A stretch of 35,148 nt of DNA from CAZART01 sp964487555 (GTDB taxonomy: Bacteria; Bacteroidota; Rhodothermia; Rhodothermales; VXPQ01), in assembly GCA_964487555.1 (NCBI GenBank), contig CAZART010000052.1, forward strand, positions 1-35,148, in the 5' to 3' direction. The position numbers and the translations under genes are program-made. Positions within the stretch are counted from its first letter, which is position 1; the number at the start of each line of letters is the position of its first letter. Positions 1 through 8,316 of this stretch are shown here, piece by piece. The notes below the pieces were generated by a model. The model had not been told where the DNA came from. It did not search any database and saw only the letters and a program-made list of their open reading frames with translations.

Positions 1-1
1 C

Positions 2-139
2 ATTCGACGGCAGGGCCGTGACGCCGAACTGCTGCGTGCTCAGGGCAAGCCCTTCGACGAGGGTAAGCACGAGCTCTTTCCGATCTCACGAAGGGAGCTC
101 GACGTAAACCCCGAGATGACGCAGAATCCCGGGTACTAA
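2..139 (+). CDS. SusD/RagB family outer-membrane lipoprotein, C-terminal fragment
   Basis: The first 45 codons of the window read as the end of a protein, with frame starting at base 2 and a TAA stop at 137-139. The last residues, RRELDVNPEMTQNPGY, match the very conserved end of SusD/RagB starch-binding-type lipoproteins (family knowledge: 'R.ELDVNPN..QNPGY'). SusD proteins form the glycan-binding lid over a SusC TonB-dependent transporter at the cell surface. The rest of the gene and any SusC partner lie left of the window. The glycosidase-type genes that follow on the same strand make this the tail of a polysaccharide utilization locus. The identity is firm for so short a piece because the motif is diagnostic; substrate cannot be told from it. 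Confidence 0.85.
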   Translation: MRRQGRDAELLRAQGKPFDEGKHELFPISRRELDVNPEMTQNPGY

Positions 140-179
140 TAGGCAAATGCCACGACTGGCACGTGACGGCTGCGCGACG

Positions 180-205
180 CCCGGAGCCCTCTTGAGGGCT
201 TCGGG
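180..205 (+). terminator. Hairpin after the susD gene
   Basis: Bases 180-191 and 194-205 can pair as a 12-bp GC-rich stem with one G.T wobble and a very tight turn, 40 nt after the SusD stop and 65 nt before the next start. There is no T-tract, so it may be an attenuating or mRNA-stabilising hairpin between susD and the downstream enzymes and not a strong terminator. Confidence 0.4.
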
Positions 206-270
206 TCCGTCACGGCGGCCGGCGACGATCAGCACGGTTTATCACTACTTAGGACAAAGAGGCGGGAATC

Positions 271-1443
271 GTGAACGGTAAAACACTTTCGATAGCGGCA
301 TTGATGCTGGCATGGATCGTGCTGCCTTTCGACGCATTCGCGCAGGGCACGCCCGGAAATACGGCACCGCTCTGGGAGCTCCGCGATTACTCGAACGAGC
401 GCATTTCCAGCTATGATACCACGGGCGCCAACGACGACGGGAACTGGCAGGACAAGATCGGACCCGGCGATACGCGTGTGATCGGCGACGTGGAGGGGCC
501 GGGGATCATCCAGCACATCTGGATTACCATCGCCAGCCGCGAACGGTATCACCTCAAAAAAATCGTCCTGCGCATGTACTGGGACGATGAGGACACGCCG
601 AGCGTGGAGGCCCCCATTGGTGACTTCTTCGGGTTGGGACTCGGCAAATACGATTTGTATGAGTCCGAATACCTCTCCGTCGGTTCGCAAAGAGCGCTAA
701 ACGCCTGGTTTCCGATGCCCTTTCGCCGCTCCGCGAGGATAACGGTCACGAATGAAGGGGATACGGCCATCGATGCATTCTATTACAACATTGATTGGGA
801 GAAGCACAGCTCGCTTCCGGAAGACGTCGCCTATTTCCACGCTCAGTATCGCCAGGAGACGCCTACGGACGGCTGGAATTCGGACTGGGAGCTGAACGCC
901 GATCCTCACATCAATACACATCAGAACCGTACGGGAGAAGGCAACTACGTCATTCTCGAAGCGGAAGGCAGAGGCCACTACGTGGGCGTTACGCACAGCA
1001 TCCTGCAAAATCAAGGTGACTGGTGGGGCGAAGGCGACGAGATGATCTACATCGACGGCGCCTCGCGGCCTCAGATTCACGGGACCGGTGCGGAGGATTA
1101 CTATCTGGGTGCCTGGTGCTACGGAGGTTGCGGCATCAATCCGTTCGGTCATGCCCTACCGACGTTTGATTACCCTCAGTACGGCAATCCGATCATCGGC
1201 GGCGACGACCGCGGCTCCGAGTGGACGGTCTACCGCTACCATTCCGAATCTCCCATCGTGTTCAATGAATCGATCCGGGTGACCATCGAACATGGGCACG
1301 CCAATCACCGTTCGGATAACTATTACACGGTAGCCTTCTGGTATCAGACGGAACCGCACGGGTCGTACCCCGGCCTGCCGTCGGTCGACGAGCGGATTCC
1401 ACAAGGCATCAATACCGAAGGTCCGACGATGGGCAAACCCTGA
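271..1443 (+). CDS. Secreted GH172 (DUF2961) family glycoside hydrolase
   Basis: This 390-residue protein begins at GTG 271, which gives a normal signal peptide (charged MNGK, hydrophobic core, cleavage near AFA-QG); the next in-frame ATG would cut into it. The mature protein has the DUF2961 pattern: a GPG-I-HIW segment near residues 75-85, the GDFFGLG stretch near 120, and GTGAEDYY at 271-278. Family knowledge: DUF2961 is CAZy GH172, with characterised members acting on alpha-D-fructofuranosides (difructose dianhydride I) and alpha-D-arabinofuranosides. E275 in the GTGAEDY motif is the likely equivalent of a conserved catalytic Glu (inference). It lies behind a SusD gene and ahead of a DUF4185 gene on the same strand, so an exo-acting role on a furanoside glycan taken up by this locus is likely. 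Substrate is not determinable from sequence alone. Confidence 0.85.
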   Translation: MNGKTLSIAALMLAWIVLPFDAFAQGTPGNTAPLWELRDYSNERISSYDTTGANDDGNWQDKIGPGDTRVIGDVEGPGIIQHIWITIASRERYHLKKIVLRMYWDDEDTPSVEAPIGDFFGLGLGKYDLYESEYLSVGSQRALNAWFPMPFRRSARITVTNEGDTAIDAFYYNIDWEKHSSLPEDVAYFHAQYRQETPTDGWNSDWELNADPHINTHQNRTGEGNYVILEAEGRGHYVGVTHSILQNQGDWWGEGDEMIYIDGASRPQIHGTGAEDYYLGAWCYGGCGINPFGHALPTFDYPQYGNPIIGGDDRGSEWTVYRYHSESPIVFNESIRVTIEHGHANHRSDNYYTVAFWYQTEPHGSYPGLPSVDERIPQGINTEGPTMGKP

Positions 1444-1640
1444 GCGAGACGGCTCCTTCGCTGATTTCACGTGAGGCATTTCACGTGTGGGGATTCAACG
1501 TCGGGCATTCCGCGTCGGGGCATTCCGCTTCAGGCCTGACCGCACCGGTCATCCCTCCCGACGAGACTTTCTCGGGGTTCCTTCCCGCCGACTCGTACGA
1601 ACGAGGGCCGGGAGGGAGCCCCGCTTCGTATCCCATCGTT

Positions 1641-2903
1641 ATGCTACCTATGTACCGTACCGCACGCCAGATCGGACTCCTGCTCGTGGGCCTGTTCGTA
1701 TGCTTGTTCGTGTGGTCCGGCTGTGACGACGCGAGCAATCCGGTCGATCCGGATCCACCGGAAGATCCGATTGGGAGAATCCCGAGTGTGGTCGAGCCCG
1801 AAGTGAGTGTCGAGACGCCGGGGGAAAAGATCACTCAGCTGATCGGCGACTTCGATAGGGAACGGCAGGAGCCTACCCCGAACCGGACCTTTACGCGCTA
1901 TCAGCTGCGAAGCAGCGATCTCGGGGTGCCGTTCCGGCATGCGGGGAGAACCTACATCTTGTTCGGGGATACGCACGGAGCGGGAAGGCCCGAAGGCGAT
2001 GCGATCGCATACACCACCGACGAGGATCCCGAAGACGGGCTCTCGCTTACGTTCGTCGAGGATGATGCCGGCATCTATCAGCCCGTGACGATTCCGGGAC
2101 TCAGTCAGGATGCCTTTGAAGTACCGATGGAAGGGGTCGAAGTCGACGGCAAGATGTACGTCTACCATACCACAGACCACAGTCCTCAGGTCACGATGGG
2201 ACGCTCCGTCCTGGCCCGCTCGGATGATGGCGGCAATACATTCACCCTCCTCTACGACTTCTCCAGGCAGCACTTCATTAATCTGTCGATCGTAAAAGCG
2301 CCGGCTTCGGAGTGGGAACATCTTCCGGCGAATGAAGGGGAAGGCCTCATCATTTTCGGCTCCGGCCGGTATCGTGAAAGTGACGTTTATCTGGCCTTCC
2401 AGCCGGCATCCGAGATAGAAACTCGAAGTTCGCGCCGATATTTTGCGGGCATCGATGACGTCGGCGACCCGCTGTGGAATGCCGACGAACAGAAGTCCGT
2501 ACCCCTTTTCGAGCATCCGTGCGTAGGGGAGCTCTCCGCCTCGTACAATGAATTCATAAAGAAGTGGATTCTGCTCTATAACTGCGGGCAACCCAGAGGC
2601 ATCACGATGCGAACGGCCGATTTTCCGTGGGGGCCGTGGACCCGATCCCAGATCCTGTTTCATCCCTGGGATGACGGCGGGTACTGCGAATTCATCCACG
2701 TAAACTGGCAAAATCAGAATTGCGACAGCGTCCACGACCCGGGCCGCGAGAACGAATGGGGCGGGGAATACGGGCCATACCAGTTTGAAGATCTCGCCAC
2801 GGGAGACGAGCAGTCTACGACGATCTACTTCACGCTGTCGACCTGGAATCCGTACACGGTCGTTTTGATGAAAGCCCGTTTACGAAAGGACCAGTCGGGC
2901 TAG
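1641..2903 (+). CDS. DUF4185 (GH183-type) lipoprotein, putative endo-D-arabinanase-like
   Basis: The reading frame is open back to 1485, but ATG 1641 is chosen because it starts a lipoprotein signal (hydrophobic IGLLLVGLFVCLFVW, then SGC with Cys28 and DD after it). The upstream codons are proline/serine-rich and look untranslated. Residues from about 85 to the end fit DUF4185: a GVPF-TYILFGDTHG strand, an AYTTDEDPEDG loop, several five-bladed-propeller-like Asp-rich turns, WGPW, GGEYGPYQFED and the terminal FTLSTWNPYTVVLMKA. Family knowledge: DUF4185 members from D-arabinan-degrading bacteria founded CAZy GH183 (endo-D-arabinanases), while other DUF4185 branches are uncharacterised. The gene follows GH172 and ends 5 nt before the next start, so it is probably co-transcribed. 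The protein would sit on the outer membrane beside SusD. Confident on family, moderate on activity. Confidence 0.8.
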   Translation: MLPMYRTARQIGLLLVGLFVCLFVWSGCDDASNPVDPDPPEDPIGRIPSVVEPEVSVETPGEKITQLIGDFDRERQEPTPNRTFTRYQLRSSDLGVPFRHAGRTYILFGDTHGAGRPEGDAIAYTTDEDPEDGLSLTFVEDDAGIYQPVTIPGLSQDAFEVPMEGVEVDGKMYVYHTTDHSPQVTMGRSVLARSDDGGNTFTLLYDFSRQHFINLSIVKAPASEWEHLPANEGEGLIIFGSGRYRESDVYLAFQPASEIETRSSRRYFAGIDDVGDPLWNADEQKSVPLFEHPCVGELSASYNEFIKKWILLYNCGQPRGITMRTADFPWGPWTRSQILFHPWDDGGYCEFIHVNWQNQNCDSVHDPGRENEWGGEYGPYQFEDLATGDEQSTTIYFTLSTWNPYTVVLMKARLRKDQSG

Positions 2904-2908
2904 CCTCC

Positions 2909-5900
2909 ATGGGCTTCTACAAACGTCACGACGTCCATCTGACGCATCCGTTCGGATGGGGCGGACGACTCGCGCTCATCGCCCTGGCCGGCTGCCTCTG
3001 GGGCTGCACTTCGGAATCGGAGCTGGAATGGACCCAGGAGCAGGGGTTCAGGTGGGCCGAGGTATCTCCCGGGCGGGGGCAACATGCCGGCTTTCGGCTG
3101 CTGCGCGCCTCGCGGACGCAGATTGATTTCACGAATCGATTGACGGAGGGGCGCATCGCCGAGAACCGCAACCTTCTGAACGGCTCCGGCGTCGCCGCGG
3201 GCGACGTCGACGGTGACGGACTTGCGGACCTCTATTTTGCGCAGCTTGACGGACCGAACCGCCTGTACAAGAACCTGGGCGGACTGGAATTCGAGGACAT
3301 TACGGATCGCGCCGGCGTCGCCCACGACGGATTTGCTTCGACGGGCGTGGTGTTTGCGGATGTCGACGGCGACGGCGACCTGGACCTGCTCGTGACGTCG
3401 CTGAGTGAGCGCAACATCCTTTACATCAACGATGGCGAGGGGAGATTTACGCCGAGCGCAAATAGCGGTCTCGGTGCGTCCCGCGGGAGCTCCACCATGG
3501 CGCTGGCCGACATCGATGCCGACGGAGATCTCGATCTCTACGTCACGAATTATAAAGAGAGGTCCGCTCAGGACATCTATCCGTTTACGGAGATTACGTG
3601 GGAGAAGACCGTCCGGCGAGAGGACGGTGGCTATGTCGTCATACCCCCGTTCGACGAGCACTTCGTCGTCATTGCCGGTCGGCATGGGCCGGACCGGCGA
3701 GAGCTCGGAACGCGAGACGAGTTGTACGTGAACCGTGGGGATGGCACGTTCGAAGAGGTCCGCAATCTCGCCGAGCGGTTCCTCGATGAAAAAGGCGACA
3801 CGCTGGGACTGGACCGCGATTTCGGCCTGACGGCACGGTTCCAGGACCTGAACGGCGACGGCCACCCGGATTTGTACGTTTGCAACGACTTCTGGACGCC
3901 CGATCGGGTGTGGCTCAACCGGGGAGACGGCCGATTCCAGGCGGCCGAAGCGCATGCCATCCGCTCGTTCAGCTTCTCTTCGATGGCGGTCGATTTTTCG
4001 GACATCGACCGCGACGGGCTGACGGACTTTTTCGTAAGCGAGATGCTGAGTCGTGAGCATGAAACGAGGCTGCGCCAGGTGGTCTCCTATTCTCCGTTCG
4101 TCCGAGAAGCCGGCGAGACGGATGCCCGGCCCCAGTATATGCGAAACACGCTATTCGTCAACCGGGGCGACGGCACTTTCGCGGAGACCGCGCACTACAG
4201 CGGTCTGGAAGCTACCGGATGGTCGTGGGCTACGCAGTTCCTGGACGTCGATCTGGACGGCTATGAGGACCTGCTCATCAATACCGGGCACGCGTACGAC
4301 GTGCTGGATATCGACACGCAGGAACGGCTGGCGCAGGTCATGTCGAGCCAGGGCCGTGAGACGGAGGGATACATTCTGGAGTATCCGCCTTTGCATCTGA
4401 AGAACGTCGCCTATCGGAACAACGGAGATCTGACGTTTACGGATATGAGCGCGGTATGGGGCTTCGAGGAAGAGGACGTCTCTCACGGCATGGCCGTCGC
4501 CGACCTGGACAACGATGGAGACCTGGATGTGGTCGTCAACCGCCTCAACGACAGGGCGGCGGTTTATCGAAACGAGACGACCCAGCCTCGAATTGCGGTT
4601 CGGCTGAAAGGCCGGCGTCCGAACACAACGGGAGTGGGGGCGAAGGTCACACTTTCAGGCGGACCGGTGGCCCAGCAGAAAGAAATCGTATCCGGCGGCG
4701 GATACCTGTCCGGATCCGATCCAATGGTCGTGTTCGCGGCCGGCGAAGAACGAGTGGATCACGTTGTAACGGTGAGGTGGCCCGGCGGCTCGACGAGCGT
4801 CATTGACAGCGTGCGTGCCGACCGGATCTACGAGATCCATGAACCGGCCTCGCCGGAGCCGCGGCACGAGTACCGATCCGACGAAGGCCGTCGGTCCGGC
4901 TCCCCGCCGCTTTTCGAAGACGTATCGGCAATCCTGAACCACCGACACGAACAGGCGGATTATAATGACTTCCGTCTGCAGCCCCTGTTGCCTCTTCGGC
5001 TTAGTCGATCGGGGCCGGGCGTGGCATGGATCGACCTCGACGGCGACGGCGACGACGACCTGTTGGTCGGGGCGAGTCGAGGGGGCAGGTCGGGAACGTT
5101 CGAGAACGTCGCAGAAGGGCGAATGACGGCGATGGAGCCGGGACCGCTGAGCAGACCGGCTGACGGAGATCAGCTGGCGCTGATCGGATGGGAGGAAGGG
5201 AGCCGCGCGAGACTACTCGTGGGTGTCTCGACGTACGAGCCGAGGACCGCGGAGGTGGCGGTCCGCGACTATACGGTGCACGCCGACGGCGTCGTCGAAC
5301 ATCCGCCGCTTCCTCCTTCTCGCTCATCTACGGGCCCGCTGGCCGCAGCCGATTACGATGGCGACGGCGACGTCGACCTGTTCGTGGGCGGACGCGTCGT
5401 ACCGGGCCGCTATCCCATCGACGCCACCTCCCGTTTGTTCAGAAACGAGGGGGGTGCATTCCGTCTCGACGACGACAATGCGGACGCGCTGGAACAGGTT
5501 GGAATGGTCACCGATGCCGTCTTCCTCGATTATGACGGCGACGGTGATCAAGATCTGATGTGCACGACGGAGTGGGGGCCGATAAAGCTTTTCAGAAACG
5601 ACAACGGGCGTTTTGAGGACGTCACGGATCTCGTCGGTCTCGACGCGTATAGAGGATGGTGGAATGGCATCGCGGTCGGAGATTTCAATAATGACGGACG
5701 ACCCGACCTCGTGGCTACGAATCTGGGTACGAACAGCGTATATCAGCGCCACATCGACCGCCCCATACGACTCTATTTCGGCGACTTCAGTGGTGGAGGC
5801 AGCGTGGATCTCCTGGAGGCGTATTTTGAGGACGGTATCGGGGGATACGTCCCGAGGCGAGGCTTATATGAACTCCACCATTCCATCCCTACGATCACGT

Positions 5901-6646
5901 CAAATTTGCAATCTCACCGGCACTTCGCCAGGGCGACGATCGGTGAAGTTTTGCGGCGCGAAGACGACGAGCTGTCTTTCAAATCGATCAATACGCTGGA
6001 GCACATGCTCTTCATCAATCGGGAGGATGGATTCGCGGCACAGCCACTCCCGGCGGAGGCACAATGGTCGGCGGCATTCTACGCCGGTGTCGCCGATTTC
6101 GATAATGACGGAAACGAAGACGTGTTCATCACGCAGAATCTCTTCGCCGTGCCTCCGTTGACGTCGAGACTCGATGCAGGTCGCGGACTCTGGCTCAAGG
6201 GAAACGGCACGGGCGGCCTCGTAGCCGTAGAGGGTGAAGACAGCGGCATCAAAATCTACGGCGAGCAGCGCGGCGCGGCACTTGGCGACTACGATGGTGA
6301 CGGCCGAGTGGATCTGGCCGTCTCGCAGAATGACGGCGAGACGAAGCTCTATCGCAACCGCGTCGAACGAACGGGTCTGCGCATACGGTTGCGGGGGCCC
6401 GGCGAAAACAGAAGCGGCATCGGTTCCAGCCTGCGGCTTGTCTACAAGGAAGGGCAACTCGGTCCGAGACGGGTGGTGCAGAGTGGATCAGGCTATCTGT
6501 CACAGAACAGCACGACCCAGGTTCTTGGAGCCGCCGCTCAGCCCGTCCGGATAGAAGTGACGTGGTTCGACGGGACGACGCAAGCCGTCGACGTCACCGC
6601 AGATCAGAGAACGTACGACATCGAATACCCGGGACCAGGAACCTGA
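2909..6646 (+). CDS. CRTAC1-type lipoprotein with FG-GAP/VCBS repeats and two ASPIC/UnbV domains
   Basis: This large 1245-residue protein starts 5 nt after the preceding stop. Its signal peptide ends in a clean lipobox (LAGC, Cys29; a second Cys at 33). It is then built from many calcium-binding-type FG-GAP/VCBS blades with D-DGD-DL cores (for example near residues 95-110, 150-165, 205-220, 530-545, 705-720, 820-835, 1060-1075 and 1130-1145). An ASPIC/UnbV module lies near 560-640 (RPNTTGVGAKV ... GGGYLSGSDP) and a second at the C-terminus near 1155-1240 (NRSGIGSSL ... GSGYLSQNST). Family knowledge: such proteins are common near SusCD pairs in Bacteroidota/Rhodothermota and are surface beta-propellers of unclear biochemical role, probably glycan or Ca2+ binding. 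Two propeller-plus-ASPIC units in tandem suggest an internal duplication. Probably part of the same transcription unit as the GH172 and DUF4185 genes. Confidence 0.85.
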   Translation: MGFYKRHDVHLTHPFGWGGRLALIALAGCLWGCTSESELEWTQEQGFRWAEVSPGRGQHAGFRLLRASRTQIDFTNRLTEGRIAENRNLLNGSGVAAGDVDGDGLADLYFAQLDGPNRLYKNLGGLEFEDITDRAGVAHDGFASTGVVFADVDGDGDLDLLVTSLSERNILYINDGEGRFTPSANSGLGASRGSSTMALADIDADGDLDLYVTNYKERSAQDIYPFTEITWEKTVRREDGGYVVIPPFDEHFVVIAGRHGPDRRELGTRDELYVNRGDGTFEEVRNLAERFLDEKGDTLGLDRDFGLTARFQDLNGDGHPDLYVCNDFWTPDRVWLNRGDGRFQAAEAHAIRSFSFSSMAVDFSDIDRDGLTDFFVSEMLSREHETRLRQVVSYSPFVREAGETDARPQYMRNTLFVNRGDGTFAETAHYSGLEATGWSWATQFLDVDLDGYEDLLINTGHAYDVLDIDTQERLAQVMSSQGRETEGYILEYPPLHLKNVAYRNNGDLTFTDMSAVWGFEEEDVSHGMAVADLDNDGDLDVVVNRLNDRAAVYRNETTQPRIAVRLKGRRPNTTGVGAKVTLSGGPVAQQKEIVSGGGYLSGSDPMVVFAAGEERVDHVVTVRWPGGSTSVIDSVRADRIYEIHEPASPEPRHEYRSDEGRRSGSPPLFEDVSAILNHRHEQADYNDFRLQPLLPLRLSRSGPGVAWIDLDGDGDDDLLVGASRGGRSGTFENVAEGRMTAMEPGPLSRPADGDQLALIGWEEGSRARLLVGVSTYEPRTAEVAVRDYTVHADGVVEHPPLPPSRSSTGPLAAADYDGDGDVDLFVGGRVVPGRYPIDATSRLFRNEGGAFRLDDDNADALEQVGMVTDAVFLDYDGDGDQDLMCTTEWGPIKLFRNDNGRFEDVTDLVGLDAYRGWWNGIAVGDFNNDGRPDLVATNLGTNSVYQRHIDRPIRLYFGDFSGGGSVDLLEAYFEDGIGGYVPRRGLYELHHSIPTITSNLQSHRHFARATIGEVLRREDDELSFKSINTLEHMLFINREDGFAAQPLPAEAQWSAAFYAGVADFDNDGNEDVFITQNLFAVPPLTSRLDAGRGLWLKGNGTGGLVAVEGEDSGIKIYGEQRGAALGDYDGDGRVDLAVSQNDGETKLYRNRVERTGLRIRLRGPGENRSGIGSSLRLVYKEGQLGPRRVVQSGSGYLSQNSTTQVLGAAAQPVRIEVTWFDGTTQAVDVTADQRTYDIEYPGPGT

Positions 6647-6669
6647 ACATCCAAGCAATCGAAAAGACC

Positions 6670-7794
6670 ATGATGAAACGTGTGATTCAACTCGTCGTGA
6701 TGATGATCGTTGTCGGGAGCGCACATGGGCAGAGCGAGACCGGCCCACCCGTCGCGAGCGCGGAGATCGATCCCGATTGGATTCTGCCGGCCGATGAGAC
6801 GAGCCCGGCGCGGTGGGGAATACGTGACGGCCTCGTCTTCAGTTTGTGGCCGACTCGGGTCGGGTCCGATCTGGAAGGGACTACCGGGGGACCGCGGGGG
6901 CTAATCCGGATTGGATACAACTTCAAAGACGCGACCTATCTGATCAATTTTATAGCCGTCGAACCGATCGTCGACGGAGACATCGAATTCAGCGAGATCT
7001 CCCCGTCCCGAGTTGACGAAAAGGTGGGAAAGTTGATGTGGGCCGGTGATGACGACGAGGAGCCCGGGAGGTACTCTCCGACCGCGATCACCCGTGGAAC
7101 GATCACACATCCGGATCCGGAGGATCCCGAGGTTCAGGAGCTGTCGCTCTACGTGTTCATGGAGAAGTTTTTGAGCGGCGCCCATCCGTATCTCCGAATC
7201 ACGCTTCGAAACGATCGTCGGGAGGAGATCGGCCTTCAGGTCTTCCATCAGGACGGAAGCGTGGCGATGGAGCGGTGCACGCTAACCGCCACGATGGGCA
7301 ACTACAGCAGGGTGCGATTGCTGTACTTGAAAGATCGTGTCGTCGACGCGCGTGAATTATACGAAGGGTACGAAGACGTGCATTTCGTAGAAAAGGAAGG
7401 ATATCCTGCTGATGAGTTGCTCCGCGACAGCAACGGCGACATTATCGCCATGGTTGAACCGAGCGAGTCGTTCTCGGAACTGGCCTCATGGCCGCAGGAA
7501 TCCAAATACTACGACAAGAGATGGTGGCGGTATCGGCCGTTTTTCAAGGTCACCCAATACTGGCGAAAAGAAGGAGAACGGTATGATCCTTCGCTCCAGG
7601 TTCGTGTGAACGGGCGGGGAAAATACTATAGCGGCAGCGCGATCGACCCTGCCGCCTATGTAGATATTCCGGGAGGGCTCTCTTTCGAAAATTTCGAAAT
7701 GAGAGAAGCGTATTATCCGGGGCAGAAATTCTACTTTGGAATGACCAGGCAAGAACCCGGCGAAATGGACGTATATCTCGACATGTCTAAATAG
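6670..7794 (+). CDS. Secreted protein of unknown function at the end of the glycan locus
   Basis: ATG 6670 (or 6673) gives a convincing signal peptide (MMKRVIQLVVMMIVVGSAHG-QS); the open frame reaches back into the previous gene but only this start fits secretion. The 374-residue protein matches no family I can name. It has WGIRDGLVFSLWP near residue 45, a hydrophobic beta-rich middle, an aromatic cluster (YYDKRWWRYRPFFKVTQYW, roughly 285-305) that could form a sugar-stacking surface, and a beta-rich end (ENFEMREAYYPGQKFYFGM). Overall it looks like an all-beta, jelly-roll-like extracellular protein. It starts 23 nt after the CRTAC1-type gene on the same strand, so it is probably a member of the same operon. 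It may bind, esterolytically process or hydrolyse the same glycan, but nothing in the sequence proves this. Confidence 0.6.
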   Translation: MMKRVIQLVVMMIVVGSAHGQSETGPPVASAEIDPDWILPADETSPARWGIRDGLVFSLWPTRVGSDLEGTTGGPRGLIRIGYNFKDATYLINFIAVEPIVDGDIEFSEISPSRVDEKVGKLMWAGDDDEEPGRYSPTAITRGTITHPDPEDPEVQELSLYVFMEKFLSGAHPYLRITLRNDRREEIGLQVFHQDGSVAMERCTLTATMGNYSRVRLLYLKDRVVDARELYEGYEDVHFVEKEGYPADELLRDSNGDIIAMVEPSESFSELASWPQESKYYDKRWWRYRPFFKVTQYWRKEGERYDPSLQVRVNGRGKYYSGSAIDPAAYVDIPGGLSFENFEMREAYYPGQKFYFGMTRQEPGEMDVYLDMSK

Positions 7795-8316
7795 CGCTGG
7801 CGCTGCAGAATACGCTCTCCAACGTCTTCACCGTGACCGTCTCCGACGATTTCGGCGATCCGCCGATCGAGGGTGTTTGCCTCAACCAGGTGGATCGTTC
7901 TGTGGTTGGTCCCTGTTCGGTGCCGATATTTTGTGGGATTTTGTATTCCTCCCAGAGAATGTAATTCCCTTTCGATAAGTAACACCGCGCCACACAAGGA
8001 GCACGCGGCGCCCCTCGCCCGCTTCTAACGACGCTCAACGCCCCCTCGGAATTACATCGGCCCTCAAAACACCTCCCTGGAGACGAATACGGCCGAAAAG
8101 TAGCACGGCCAACCAATGTGTTACCGTGGCTCGGTAGTATTACGATTTCAAATCGTGTGTACAAAACCCAATTGGATATCATACACGAAGCACTCGACCG
8201 ATCAGGGCATCTCGCCAAAAACGCACGTCCGTCCCAATTCTTTGATAGTCGTGTCTCGCCGCCTCCGTCGTCCGGCGTCGCGCATCGTCAGCTGCTCCTG
8301 CGCGGCATCTCGTTCG
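7795..8316. other. Convergent intergenic region carrying the first structured repeat
   Basis: This 520-bp gap lies between the converging stops of the secreted unknown (+) and the receptor (-). I see no convincing gene. Its centre (about 7938-8182) is homologous to a second intergenic stretch at about 25141-25386, annotated separately. The remaining 130-nt flanks show no recognisable signal, and no T-tract terminator is visible for either gene. Confidence 0.6.
7938..8182. repeat. Structured intergenic repeat, copy 1
   Basis: This stretch aligns by eye along its whole length with 25141-25386. The best block is 8081-8107 versus 25285-25311, with one mismatch in 27. It holds two neighbouring inverted repeats, TACCG-N5-CGGTA (8122-8136) and CGATTT-C-AAATCG (8143-8155). 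The other copy has inverted repeats at the same places with different bases, so the symmetry is kept by paired changes. GTAATTCC/GTAACAC-type motifs recur (near 7961, 7978, 8050, 8118, 8137). This suggests selection on DNA or RNA structure (a mobile MITE-like element, protein-binding array or structured RNA). On the minus strand both copies also encode related peptides (ILY-RFE ... RATFRP), so a very divergent small coding repeat is an alternative. Confidence 0.6.

Noticed and set aside
1485..1640. Longer N-terminus for the DUF4185 protein
   Set aside because: It would bury the lipoprotein signal peptide 52 residues inside the protein; the later ATG gives a normal lipoprotein.
7731..7997. Minus-strand peptide with HLVEANTLDRRIAEIV, reminiscent of a SNF2 helicase C-terminus
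   Set aside because: The resemblance covers under 20 residues, no other helicase motif is nearby, and part of the frame overlaps the preceding + strand gene.
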